Shown one piece after another: positions 1-7,113 of a DNA stretch of 7,850 bases. Source of the stretch: an uncultured Oscillospiraceae bacterium (GTDB taxonomy: Bacteria > Bacillota > Clostridia > Oscillospirales > Oscillospiraceae); NCBI GenBank assembly GCA_934636045.1, contig CAKTZP010000100.1, positions 1 to 7,850 of the forward strand, read 5' to 3'. Position 1 is the first letter of the stretch. Each line of letters starts with the position of its first letter. The notes beneath the pieces are model-generated. The model searched no databases and had not been told where the DNA came from. It was given only the letters and a program-made list of their open reading frames with translations. Position numbers and translations under genes: made by a program.

Positions 1-477
1 GCGCAGGGCGTGTTCAGTCCAAATGAGGCGATGACCCGCGCTATGCTTGTGACCGTTCTCTACCGGTTGGAGGGTGAGCCTGCCCACACCGCAAACAACC
101 CCTTCAACGATATTGTTTCGCAGAGTTGGTATTATGAGGCCGTCCTCTGGGCGGCGGAAAACGGCATCGTCAACGGTGTCGGCGGCGGCGCGTTCGATCC
201 GGAGGGCAATGTCACCCGCGAACAGATTGCGACTATTCTGCACCGCTACGCCGAAAAGAAGGGCTACAGCACCGAGCGCCGCGAATCCGTCGCCTATTTC
301 CCGGACTCAGCAAACATCTCCGACTATGCGGCCGAGGCAATGTCGTGGGCCGTGGCGGAAAAGCTCATCGGCGGCAGCAAGGAAGGCGATAAGGTCTACC
401 TGAACCCGCAGGGCAACGCCACCCGCGCCGAGGTCGCAACGCTTCTCGTCCGCTTTATCCGCAACATCGCAAACTGA
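1..477 (+). CDS. SLH-domain surface protein, C-terminal part (5' end outside window)
   Basis: The reading frame is open from base 1 and ends at TGA 475-477; the GTG at 10 and the ATG at 31 are internal codons, not starts. The visible 158 residues are the end of SLH motif 1 (FSPNEAMTRAML), all of SLH motif 2 (NPFNDI to TREQIATILHRYAEKKG) and SLH motif 3 (YFPDSANISDY to ATRAEVATLLVRF). SLH triplets bind pyruvylated secondary cell-wall polysaccharide and hold exported proteins on the surface of Gram-positive cells; the TRAE-like signatures TRAM, TREQ and TRAE are the recognisable core. It closely resembles the C-terminus of the next gene (AMTRAMLVTVL and AAENGIVNGV occur in both), so the two are tandem paralogues. 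Nothing can be said about its functional N-terminal domains. The next gene starts 56 bases downstream with no clear terminator between, so co-transcription is possible. Confidence 0.93.
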   Translation, partial: AQGVFSPNEAMTRAMLVTVLYRLEGEPAHTANNPFNDIVSQSWYYEAVLWAAENGIVNGVGGGAFDPEGNVTREQIATILHRYAEKKGYSTERRESVAYFPDSANISDYAAEAMSWAVAEKLIGGSKEGDKVYLNPQGNATRAEVATLLVRFIRNIAN

Positions 478-521
478 TTTGCCCAAACCTTTGAAAAATC
501 ATGGGCGAAGCTCATTAAAAC

Positions 522-528
522 AAGGAGG
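522..528 (+). promoter_or_regulatory. Ribosome binding site of the large SLH/SGNH gene
   Basis: AAGGAGG sits five bases before the ATG at 534. It is a full match to the anti-Shine-Dalgarno sequence and fixes the start of the 1672-residue protein, which then begins directly with a signal peptide. Confidence 0.9.
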
Positions 529-533
529 CACAA

Positions 534-3500
534 ATGAAACGACTGATTACCCTGCTTCTGGCAGTTGCCATGGTACTTTCCATCGTACCCGCTGCGGCTG
601 CCGCGAACGACCCCGGATGGGCGCTTGACGGGAACTGGACGTACGATGCGGAAACCGGCGTCCTCCGTCAGACGACTGCCGGCGGCGGCTTCAACACATG
701 GAAGCAAATCATCTCCGGCGGCTTTGAGCTGAGTTATGTCGTCAACTTCAGCGAGGTCGAAGGAGAGCTGTCCCGCGCTTGCGGCTATCTGCGCGAGTGG
801 GACAACGGCGCTTGGCAGTTCCTGAACTACGAAATCCAGCGCAATGCCGAGCATTCTCAGGTTTACGCCATGATCCGCTTTAGCAGCGACGGCGGCGTAA
901 ACTGGACAAACGGCCTGCAAACGACGGACTGGACGGTAACGAGCCTGCCTTCGCTGAAGGTCACCTTCCGCATGGCGGAAAACAGCGACACCATGCAATG
1001 GATTTTCTCCGATCCCACGACCGGTGAAGTCCTGCAATCGCAGAATATCGCAATCTCCAACTTTTCCGATGCGTTCAATTCCGGCGCTAAGGAGCTTCTT
1101 CTCTACGCCGAGGGCAACAGCGGCCTGATCTCTTATCAGGACGTGCAGCTCAAGGCGGCGGTTGAGGAGGAAGATACCACCGGAAGAACTCCCGTGACCT
1201 TCCCGTGCAACGCGGACTGGAACACCGCCGACTTCCAGCCGGACAACACCAAGGACTACGAGATCGGCTACGATCTCGACCTCACCCAGATCGTGTCCTG
1301 CACGGAGGCAAACACATGGGCGGATAACTACGCCATGGTCATCCGTGATCCCGTGAACGATGCCTACTTCAAGCATGAAATCCAATCCTTCTGTAACGGC
1401 AGCGGCAAATATCAGGCCGCCATCTCCGCACAGTATTGGGACGGCCAGAACTGGTCGGACCGCCCCTTCAACTGGAGCACGGAAAGCAATGCGCCCATCA
1501 GCAAGCTCCACGTCGTCCTGACCTATGATGCGGACAACAACACCTATTCGTGGGTCGTGACCGATCGGGAGAGCAACGCCGTCATCGACCGGAACTCCCT
1601 GACGGCGACCATGCCGGAAGTGCTGCGAGCCTGCACTGCCTGCGAACTGAAAACGTTCGTTGCGGATAAGAACAATACCGTCCTCGCCGACGCTCCGACG
1701 AACGCTTACATCAAGACCGAAAAGGGTGGAGAGGAGCCTACGGAGGAGTACGATCCCACCAAGACCCCGGCGGACTTCGGCTGGCAGACGGATGCCGGAA
1801 AGAGCTTTGCCAACTGGAAGGTCAGCACCGACGGCACTCATATGAAGATAACGAACGACGGCAAGAGCGGTCACCGCATTTATAAAGAACTCATTCAGGA
1901 CCCCGAAAACTTCTGCGTCAAGATGGACGTTCAGATCGTCAACTGGCGCTGCGAGGTCGAGGTCATGGGCCAGCACATTGAACTCAATGCGCACGGCGGC
2001 ACCGGCAATCAGATCTACAATAAGGAAATCAACGGCTGGTTCGATGCACAGAGCCAGACCTGTGAGCTGACGATCGCCCGCGTGGGCGGCGGCGATCTGA
2101 CCGTCAAAATGCTTGGTAAGGGCAATGCGAAGGCTGAGGTGTTCGCCCTCACGCCGACCAACACCGCCGACAGGAACGTCTACATCGGCGCGATCGATGC
2201 GGGCAACGAGGTTGTCTATGCCAACGTCCGCGACGAGGGCATCAGCGGGCAGAACCCCGGCGATTTTGGTTGGGAAACCGACGAAGGGCAGGACTTCTCC
2301 GGCTGGGCGACGGTGGACGGTCTGAACATCACCGGCATCTATGCCCAGACGACCGGCAGCCACCGCATCTGGAAGAGCCTGATCTCCGATCAGAACAGCT
2401 TCTCCGTGAAGCTGGCCGCCGCGCTGCGCGACGATACCTCCGCCTATGTCAAGGTCCTCAACCAGACCCTGGAGCTGGACACGCGCGGCAGAAACGGCCA
2501 GCAGGTCTACGTCAAGGTCAACGGCGAGGGTGAATGGCTCGATGTTGAAAATCTGGTTGTACCGGTCTACCTCTCCTGTGACGGTGGCGATCTGGAAATC
2601 AGCGTCGTCGGTACCAACGAGGTCAAGTCCTACAACATCGCCAACAAGGAAAACAGCAATAACGTGGAGCTGGGCCTCTACGCCGGTACTGCGGAATTCC
2701 GCAGCATCCGCGCCGGAAAGGCTGCCATGGGCCGCCGCGCCGTCCCGTTCGGTACGGTTGCGTTTGACGGCGTCTTTGCCGGGGCGGACAGCCTCTGCGC
2801 CGATATCAGCGAATATCAGAACCATACCGTCAAGCCTGTCTCGGGCAGCGAGGCCGACCTCGTGGTCGTAACGCCCGCCGCCGCCGACTTCACCGCAGCG
2901 GCAAGCGCCGAGGTATTCCTGAGCGCCTTTGCTGCCCGGCTGAACGCCGTCAAGGGCGATGTCGTCGTTATTGCGTCCCTGCCTTATATTGCGGATGCCG
3001 ATGCGGACAAGTATGCCGCCGCGAACGCCGGTCTGCGCGCACTGGCCGAGCAGAAGGGCTATCTCTATGCCGACCTTTACGCCGCCATGGGCGAGCGCGC
3101 GTGGTCGCTGAATAGCGCCGTCGGACAGACCGTCGCCGCGGGTGAGGTCCTTGAGCAGCTTCTGAGAAGCTGCACCTGTCTTGCCGTGAATTCCGTCAGC
3201 CCCATCAAGACGACCTGTACGCCCGCACCGGCCAAGACCGCCGAGGCCCTTGCCGCCTTTAACGCGGCGGCGACTGCCGAGGCTGTCAGTGCAGCGCTGG
3301 AAAACGAAGCGCTGGGCCTGAACCTCCGCTCCTACCGTGCGCTGAGCAGCGAGAATCAGGCGAAGGTCTGCGCGGCCCTTGCCGCAGCGGAAAAGAACGC
3401 CGCCGATTTCACCGCCGCTGATGCACTGGTGCTTGCCGAAACGATCAAGGTCAGCCGCGCTAACCCGCGCAAGGACATGACCCGCGAGATCAAGACCTAT

Positions 3501-5552
3501 ATTTCCGTCGGCGACAGCATCACCGAGGGCGCACAGGCCGTCGATCGCACGACCGACTGCTACGCCGCCCGCTTCGCCGCGATGCTCAACGCACTTTCGC
3601 CGGTTACCTTCATCAATAAAGGCATTTCCGGCACAAGAATGTGTACCCGCACGGACAACGATATGTTCCCGCCCGCCAAGGAAACGGTGGACGACTACAT
3701 CGTTGCCAACCATCCCGACCTGCTCACGATCGCCTACGGCATCAACGACTTCCACGCCGGAACGAGCAAGCAGGAATTCCTGACCACCTACCACGGCTAC
3801 CTCGCCGAAATTCAGGAGAAGCTGCCGGATACCGTCGTCATGGTGTTCAGCATCACTGCGAAGGGCAACGATGCCGATGCCGCCGGGATCAAGGAATGGA
3901 ATGCCGGTATCAAGGCGCTGGCCGAGGAGTTCGGCTACATCTACGTCGATACCTACTATGACATGCGCGGCGTGGAATGGCTGCTCGACGACGGCCTGCA
4001 TCCCACCAATGCGGGCTATCGCGTGCTGGCAAACGTCGCCATGCGGACCTTTAACGAGTACATCTGCATCAACAGCGTACCCGTCGAAACCCATACGCCG
4101 GACGAGTTCGGCTGGGATACGGACGAACCGAAGGATTTCTCCGGCTGGACGGCGACGGATGCGGCGAACGTCGCGGCAGTCTACGACAAGACGACCGGCA
4201 ACCACCGCATCTGGAAGGGCTTGCTGACGAATCAGAAGGACTTTACCGCCGAGCTGGACATCTCGACAAACAACAAATCCTCCGCCTATGTCAAGGTGCT
4301 GGGTGTCACGCTGGAGCTTGACAGCCGCGGCGGCGACGGCAACCAGAGCTTCGTCAAGCTCAACGGCCGGAACCAAGACTGGGTCAAGGGCGAGGCCTGC
4401 GAGATGCACGTCAAACTCGAACGCAAGGACGGCGGCGACCTGACCGTCACCGTCACCGGCAAAAACGGCGGCAAGATGGGCCTGACCGCCACGCCGACCG
4501 AGGAAAACGAAAACTTCGAGCTCGGCCTGTTCGCCGGAATTGTGAAGTATGAGAATATCGCAGCGACCTGTGAGAATGTCGAGCCGACGACCTTCCTCGT
4601 CACCTTCGTAGACGGCCTGACCGGCGAAACCATTGCCGTCCGCACCGTCGAAACAGGTGAATCCGCGACTGCGCCTGCCGCGCCCGAACATGAGGGTTAC
4701 ACCTTCAAGGGCTGGGACAAGGCGTTCGACAACGTTACCGAAAACCTGACGGTTACGGCGATTTACGAAAAGAACCCGGTCGAGTATACCGTGACCTTTG
4801 TCGATGGTCTGACAAAGGAAACCATCGCGACCGTGAAGGTCGAGGAGAGCAAGGCTGCAACTGCGCCTGCTGCGCCGGAACACGAAGGCTACACCTTCAA
4901 GGGCTGGGACAAGGCGTTCGACAACGTTACCGAAAACCTGACGGTTACGGCGATTTACGAGAAGAACGTCGAGCCGGCGAAGCCTTGGGTCAATCCGTTC
5001 AAGGATGTTAAGAGTTCCGATTGGTTTTATGAGGGAGTGAAATTCGCCAACCAGCAGGAGCTGTTCAACGGCACGGCTCCCGACGAATTCAGCCCGGATG
5101 AAGCCATGACCCGCGCGATGCTCGTCACCGTGCTCTGGAGACTGGACGGCAAGACCGCCGCCACGAAGGCAAGCAGCTTCGTTGATGTTCCTGCGAAGGG
5201 ATACTACACCGACGCTGTGGCATGGGCCGCCGAGAACGGTATCGTCAACGGCGTTGATGCAACCCATTTTGCCCCGAACGACGAAGTGACCCGTGAGCAG
5301 ATTGCCGCCATCTTGTTCCGCTACGCGGAGAAGAAGGGTGTCGATACCGGCAAGCGTGCGAACCTCAATGCGTTCCCGGATGCAAACAAGGTCAGCGCCT
5401 ACGCGAAGGAAGCCCTCGCATGGGCCAACGCCGAGGGCCTCGTCAAGGGCAGCAACGAAAACGGCAAGGATTATCTCGATCCCACCGGCAGCGCCACCCG
5501 CGCCCAGGTCGCAACCATCCTCGCCCGTTATGCACAGAACATCGTAAAATAA
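534..5552 (+). CDS. SLH-anchored multidomain SGNH/GDSL hydrolase with InlB B-repeats
   Basis: This is a 1672-residue exported, wall-anchored protein. Order of parts: signal peptide (residues 1 to about 24: KR, hydrophobic core, AAAAA before N25); two related beta-rich modules N1 (about 29-209) and N2 (about 218-397); acidic linker; beta modules A (411-569) and B (574-728); degenerate SGNH domain (about 740-883); Ala-rich helical segment (about 890-975); intact SGNH hydrolase (about 985-1178); beta module C (1188-1347); two InlB/Listeria-Bacteroides B-repeats (1352-1414, 1416-1478); three SLH motifs (about 1485-1541, 1547-1604, 1612-1672). The intact SGNH domain has block I GDSITEG with Ser995, block II Gly1033 in ISGTR, block III Asn1071 in GIND, and block V Asp1153/His1156 in DGLHP, so an active carbohydrate or lipid esterase is expected. 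The substrate cannot be read from sequence; deacylation of a polysaccharide bound by the flanking modules is an inference. It lies directly after another SLH gene and ends at a strong terminator. I place the beta modules as carbohydrate-binding or LamG-like only by general pattern. Confidence 0.95.
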   Translation: MKRLITLLLAVAMVLSIVPAAAAANDPGWALDGNWTYDAETGVLRQTTAGGGFNTWKQIISGGFELSYVVNFSEVEGELSRACGYLREWDNGAWQFLNYEIQRNAEHSQVYAMIRFSSDGGVNWTNGLQTTDWTVTSLPSLKVTFRMAENSDTMQWIFSDPTTGEVLQSQNIAISNFSDAFNSGAKELLLYAEGNSGLISYQDVQLKAAVEEEDTTGRTPVTFPCNADWNTADFQPDNTKDYEIGYDLDLTQIVSCTEANTWADNYAMVIRDPVNDAYFKHEIQSFCNGSGKYQAAISAQYWDGQNWSDRPFNWSTESNAPISKLHVVLTYDADNNTYSWVVTDRESNAVIDRNSLTATMPEVLRACTACELKTFVADKNNTVLADAPTNAYIKTEKGGEEPTEEYDPTKTPADFGWQTDAGKSFANWKVSTDGTHMKITNDGKSGHRIYKELIQDPENFCVKMDVQIVNWRCEVEVMGQHIELNAHGGTGNQIYNKEINGWFDAQSQTCELTIARVGGGDLTVKMLGKGNAKAEVFALTPTNTADRNVYIGAIDAGNEVVYANVRDEGISGQNPGDFGWETDEGQDFSGWATVDGLNITGIYAQTTGSHRIWKSLISDQNSFSVKLAAALRDDTSAYVKVLNQTLELDTRGRNGQQVYVKVNGEGEWLDVENLVVPVYLSCDGGDLEISVVGTNEVKSYNIANKENSNNVELGLYAGTAEFRSIRAGKAAMGRRAVPFGTVAFDGVFAGADSLCADISEYQNHTVKPVSGSEADLVVVTPAAADFTAAASAEVFLSAFAARLNAVKGDVVVIASLPYIADADADKYAAANAGLRALAEQKGYLYADLYAAMGERAWSLNSAVGQTVAAGEVLEQLLRSCTCLAVNSVSPIKTTCTPAPAKTAEALAAFNAAATAEAVSAALENEALGLNLRSYRALSSENQAKVCAALAAAEKNAADFTAADALVLAETIKVSRANPRKDMTREIKTYISVGDSITEGAQAVDRTTDCYAARFAAMLNALSPVTFINKGISGTRMCTRTDNDMFPPAKETVDDYIVANHPDLLTIAYGINDFHAGTSKQEFLTTYHGYLAEIQEKLPDTVVMVFSITAKGNDADAAGIKEWNAGIKALAEEFGYIYVDTYYDMRGVEWLLDDGLHPTNAGYRVLANVAMRTFNEYICINSVPVETHTPDEFGWDTDEPKDFSGWTATDAANVAAVYDKTTGNHRIWKGLLTNQKDFTAELDISTNNKSSAYVKVLGVTLELDSRGGDGNQSFVKLNGRNQDWVKGEACEMHVKLERKDGGDLTVTVTGKNGGKMGLTATPTEENENFELGLFAGIVKYENIAATCENVEPTTFLVTFVDGLTGETIAVRTVETGESATAPAAPEHEGYTFKGWDKAFDNVTENLTVTAIYEKNPVEYTVTFVDGLTKETIATVKVEESKAATAPAAPEHEGYTFKGWDKAFDNVTENLTVTAIYEKNVEPAKPWVNPFKDVKSSDWFYEGVKFANQQELFNGTAPDEFSPDEAMTRAMLVTVLWRLDGKTAATKASSFVDVPAKGYYTDAVAWAAENGIVNGVDATHFAPNDEVTREQIAAILFRYAEKKGVDTGKRANLNAFPDANKVSAYAKEALAWANAEGLVKGSNENGKDYLDPTGSATRAQVATILARYAQNIVK
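618..1724 (+). repeat. Pair of related N-terminal beta modules (N1 and N2)
   Basis: Residues about 29-209 and 218-397 of the large surface protein align as a diverged duplication. Shared landmarks are YEIQ (99-102) against HEIQ (281-284), GVNW (121-124) against GQNW (304-307), and the later segments LPSLKVTF / ISKLHVVL and WIFSDPTTGEV / WVVTDRESNAV. The alternating hydrophobic pattern and abundant aromatics suggest beta-sandwich, LamG-like folds. This comes from comparing the sequence with itself; a ligand is not known. Confidence 0.6.
1764..2240 (+). repeat. Beta module A (copy 1 of 3)
   Basis: Residues 411-569 of the large surface protein. The copy opens with ADFGWQTDAGKSF and contains HRIYKELI, IELNAHGGTGNQ and GGGDLTVKMLGKG, all shared with the two later copies. 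It is the most diverged of the three: HRIYK in place of HRIWK, and no SAYVKVL segment. Confidence 0.7.
2253..2717 (+). repeat. Beta module B (copy 2 of 3)
   Basis: Residues 574-728. Landmarks are GDFGWETDEGQDFSGW, TGSHRIWKSL, SAYVKVLNQTLELDTRG, DGGDLEISVVG and VELGLYAG. It is closest to module C, including long near-identical stretches of DNA around HRIWK (about 2349-2375 against the matching stretch ending near 4217). It sits just before the degenerate SGNH domain. Confidence 0.75.
2751..3182 (+). other. Degenerate, catalytically dead SGNH-like domain within the surface protein
   Basis: Residues about 740-883 match the later active SGNH domain with only a five-residue shift between two ungapped segments. 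DLVVVTPAAADF (775-786) aligns with DLLTIAYGINDF (1062-1073), ALAEQKGYLYADLY (836-849) with ALAEEFGYIYVDTY (1128-1141), and LNSAVGQT (859-866) with LDDGLHPT (1151-1158). The catalytic positions are changed: block III Gly and Asn become Ala782 and Ala784, Asp1153 becomes Ser861 and His1156 becomes Gly864. The block I Ser motif has no counterpart, and the N-terminal part of the fold is shortened. A structural or binding role is an inference. Confidence 0.75.
3486..4073 (+). other. Intact SGNH/GDSL hydrolase domain within the surface protein
   Basis: Residues about 985-1180 carry all the landmark blocks of SGNH hydrolases: GDSITEG with nucleophile Ser995, NKGISGTR with oxyanion Gly1033, YGINDF with Asn1071, and DDGLHPTNAGY with Asp1153 and His1156. 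The spacing is ordinary for a single-domain esterase of about 190 residues. The family removes acyl groups from polysaccharides, peptidoglycan or lipids; which one applies here cannot be told. Confidence 0.93.
4095..4574 (+). repeat. Beta module C (copy 3 of 3)
   Basis: Residues 1188-1347, directly after the active SGNH domain. Landmarks are DEFGWDTDEPKDFSGW, TGNHRIWKGL, SAYVKVLGVTLELDSRG, DGGDLTVTVTGKNGG and FELGLFAG. Modules B and C thus bracket the two SGNH domains. Confidence 0.75.
4587..4967 (+). repeat. Two InlB-type (Listeria-Bacteroides) B-repeats, with a 71-base perfect DNA repeat
   Basis: Two 63-residue repeats (1352-1414 and 1416-1478) each show the VTFVDGLT start, a GYTFKGWDKAF core and a final VTAIYEKN, the typical pattern of these beta-grasp-like spacer repeats in surface proteins. 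At DNA level 4698-4768 and 4890-4960 are identical over 71 bases at an offset of 192, while the first halves have diverged. They form the stalk between the hydrolase/beta modules and the SLH anchor. Confidence 0.92.
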
Positions 5553-5557
5553 CCAAG

Positions 5558-5594
5558 AAAAGCCACGGCTTGCGGGAGCAAGCCGTGGCTTTTT
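5558..5594 (+). terminator. Rho-independent terminator of the surface protein gene
   Basis: AAAAGCCACGGCTTGC (5558-5573) and GCAAGCCGTGGCTTTT (5578-5593) form a perfect stem with loop GGGA, followed by a short T-run to 5594. It begins five bases after the stop codon at 5550-5552. Confidence 0.93.
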
Positions 5595-5654
5595 CATTCC
5601 GGCAAGTGCCAGCAGCGGAACGATTTTGGTGTGTCGAATCATGCGTTTTTGCGC

Positions 5655-5682
5655 TTGAATTTGTGGGAAAGTATGCTAGAAT
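5655..5682 (+). promoter_or_regulatory. Sigma-A type extended -10 promoter of the permease gene
   Basis: TTGAAT (5655-5660) as -35, a 16-base spacer and TAGAAT (5677-5682) as -10, with TG at 5674-5675 giving an extended -10. Transcription should start near 5689, leaving about 30 bases of leader. That is too short for a purine riboswitch, so any control would act at the promoter. The stretch 5595-5654 between the terminator and this promoter shows nothing else I can support. Confidence 0.7.
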
Positions 5683-5718
5683 AGGAAACAGAGATCACAA
5701 AAAGGAGCTGTTACCGAA

Positions 5719-7074
5719 ATGCGGCAAAAACCTACTCGCGAAGCGCTGCTTCACTTCCACGGCAGGCCGCCGCTGGGGGCGACGCTTTCTCTTGCGCTGG
5801 AACACCTTGTTGCGATGATCGTCGGCTGCGTCACGCCTGCGATCATCATTGCGGAGACTGCCGGTCTGACTTATGCCGACCGCGTGCTGCTCATTCAGAC
5901 CTCGCTCGTCATGTCGGCGGTGAGTACGCTCATTCAGCTTTTTCCGCTGGGGAAACGCTTCGGTGCGGGCCTGCCGATCATTCTCGGTGTCAGCTTTGCT
6001 TACCTTCCGAGTATGCAGGCCATCGCGGCGGCGGGCGGCGGGATCGCGTCTATTGCCGGGGCGATGCTGGTCGGCGGACTGATCGCGGTGCTGGTCGGTA
6101 TCTTTGCTAAGCCCATCCGTCGCTTGTTCCCGCCGGTCATCACCGGTACGGTCGTTTTTACCATCGGCCTTTCCCTCTATCCGACGGCGATCAATTACAT
6201 GGCGGGCGGTACGGCCAACACGGCGGCTGCCGTCGCGGCGAAGGGCCTGCCGGCCTCGCTCGTCTACGGCTCGTGGCAGAACTGGCTGATCGCGGCCATC
6301 ACGCTTGCAGCGGTCATGGTGCTGAATTACCACGGCAAGGGCATCTGCAAGCTGGCCTCCGTCCTGATCGGCATGGCGTTCGGCTATATCGTCGCGCTCT
6401 GCTTCGGCATGGTGGACTTTTCGGGGATCGTGGAGGCCTCATGGTTCTCGCTGCCGAAGCCGCTGCATTTCGGCGTTCAATTTGAGCTTTCCGGCTGTGT
6501 TGCGCTCGGTTTGCTGTTTGCCATCAACTCCATTCAGGCCATCGGCGACTTTTCCGCCGTCACCGTGGGTGCGATGGGGCGCGAACCGACGGACCATGAG
6601 CTGCAAGGCGGCATCATCGCCTACGGCGCCGGCAACATCCTTTCGGCGCTGCTCGGCGGTCTTCCCACGGCGACCTATTCGCAGAACGTCGGCATCACCA
6701 CGACGAATAAGGTCATCAACCGGACCGTGTTCACCCTGACGAGCGCATTTTTGCTGCTGGCGGGCGTGTCGCCGAAGTTCGCGGCGGTTCTTACGACCAT
6801 CCCGCAGTGTGTGCTGGGCGGCGCGACCGTGACGGTGTTCTCGACGATCGCGATGACCGGCATGAAGCTCATCGCCTCGCAGGGCCTGACGGCGCGGAAT
6901 ACGACAGTCGTCGGCCTGTCTGCGGCACTCGGCGTGGGCGTGGCACAGGCCGGCTCGGCACTTTCCCAGTTCCCGGAGGAGATCGCGATGATCCTCGGCA
7001 AGTCGCCCGTCGTGATCGCCACGATCATGGCCGTTCTGCTGAACCTGATTTTGCCGAAGGAAACGAAAGAATAA
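5719..7074 (+). CDS. NCS2-family nucleobase permease, probably xanthine/purine type
   Basis: This 451-residue inner-membrane transporter has the usual length for the NCS2 (nucleobase:cation symporter-2, UraA/XanQ/PbuX) family, which imports xanthine, urate or uracil with protons or sodium and has 14 membrane segments. Visible signatures: LEHLVAM in the first membrane segment (residues 27-33; usually QH, the His29 is kept), FGAGLPIILGVSFAY, the TM8 motif QAIGD (273-277), and the TM10 motif LPTATYSQNVGIT with Gln322-Asn323. Gln at 322, where uracil carriers have Glu, favours a purine substrate; this rests on my knowledge of the family. The oddity is Gln273, where UraA Glu241, XanQ Glu272 and UapA Glu356 are essential, so substrate or coupling may differ. 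AAAGGAG at 5701-5707 supports the ATG at 5719. It has its own promoter and terminator and is a single-gene unit. Confidence is high for the family and moderate for purine specificity. Confidence 0.93.
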   Translation: MRQKPTREALLHFHGRPPLGATLSLALEHLVAMIVGCVTPAIIIAETAGLTYADRVLLIQTSLVMSAVSTLIQLFPLGKRFGAGLPIILGVSFAYLPSMQAIAAAGGGIASIAGAMLVGGLIAVLVGIFAKPIRRLFPPVITGTVVFTIGLSLYPTAINYMAGGTANTAAAVAAKGLPASLVYGSWQNWLIAAITLAAVMVLNYHGKGICKLASVLIGMAFGYIVALCFGMVDFSGIVEASWFSLPKPLHFGVQFELSGCVALGLLFAINSIQAIGDFSAVTVGAMGREPTDHELQGGIIAYGAGNILSALLGGLPTATYSQNVGITTTNKVINRTVFTLTSAFLLLAGVSPKFAAVLTTIPQCVLGGATVTVFSTIAMTGMKLIASQGLTARNTTVVGLSAALGVGVAQAGSALSQFPEEIAMILGKSPVVIATIMAVLLNLILPKETKE

Positions 7075-7076
7075 AG

Positions 7077-7110
7077 AAACGTGCTGCTTGAAAAGAGCAG
7101 CACGTTTTTT
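7077..7110 (+). terminator. Terminator of the permease gene, probably serving both strands
   Basis: AAACGTGCTGCT (7077-7088) and AGCAGCACGTTT (7096-7107) form a perfect 12-base stem around TGAAAAG, with a T-run at 7105-7110. Reading the other way, the stem is followed by TTTCTTTATTC, so it can also end the converging minus-strand gene whose stop is at 7114-7116. Confidence 0.92.
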
Positions 7111-7113
7111 CCG

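Noticed and set aside
478..509. Weak inverted repeat (TTTGCCCA / TGGGCGAA) after the first SLH gene
   Set aside because: Eight pairs with one wobble, a 16-base loop and no T-run; not a convincing terminator.
491..518. Possible promoter TTGAAA / CATTAA between the two SLH genes
   Set aside because: The -10 matches only three of six positions, and transcription would start inside the ribosome binding site.
396..5642. A 1748-codon open frame on the minus strand, opposite nearly the whole surface protein gene
   Set aside because: It is the antisense shadow of a GC-rich coding gene. The plus strand has signal peptide, recognisable domains, ribosome binding site and terminator, while the minus frame shows no domain, has a low-complexity V/D/G/R-rich composition and runs through the terminator hairpin.
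5595..5718. Searched for a purine riboswitch before the permease
   Set aside because: The promoter leaves only about 30 bases of leader, and no aptamer-like paired elements are present.
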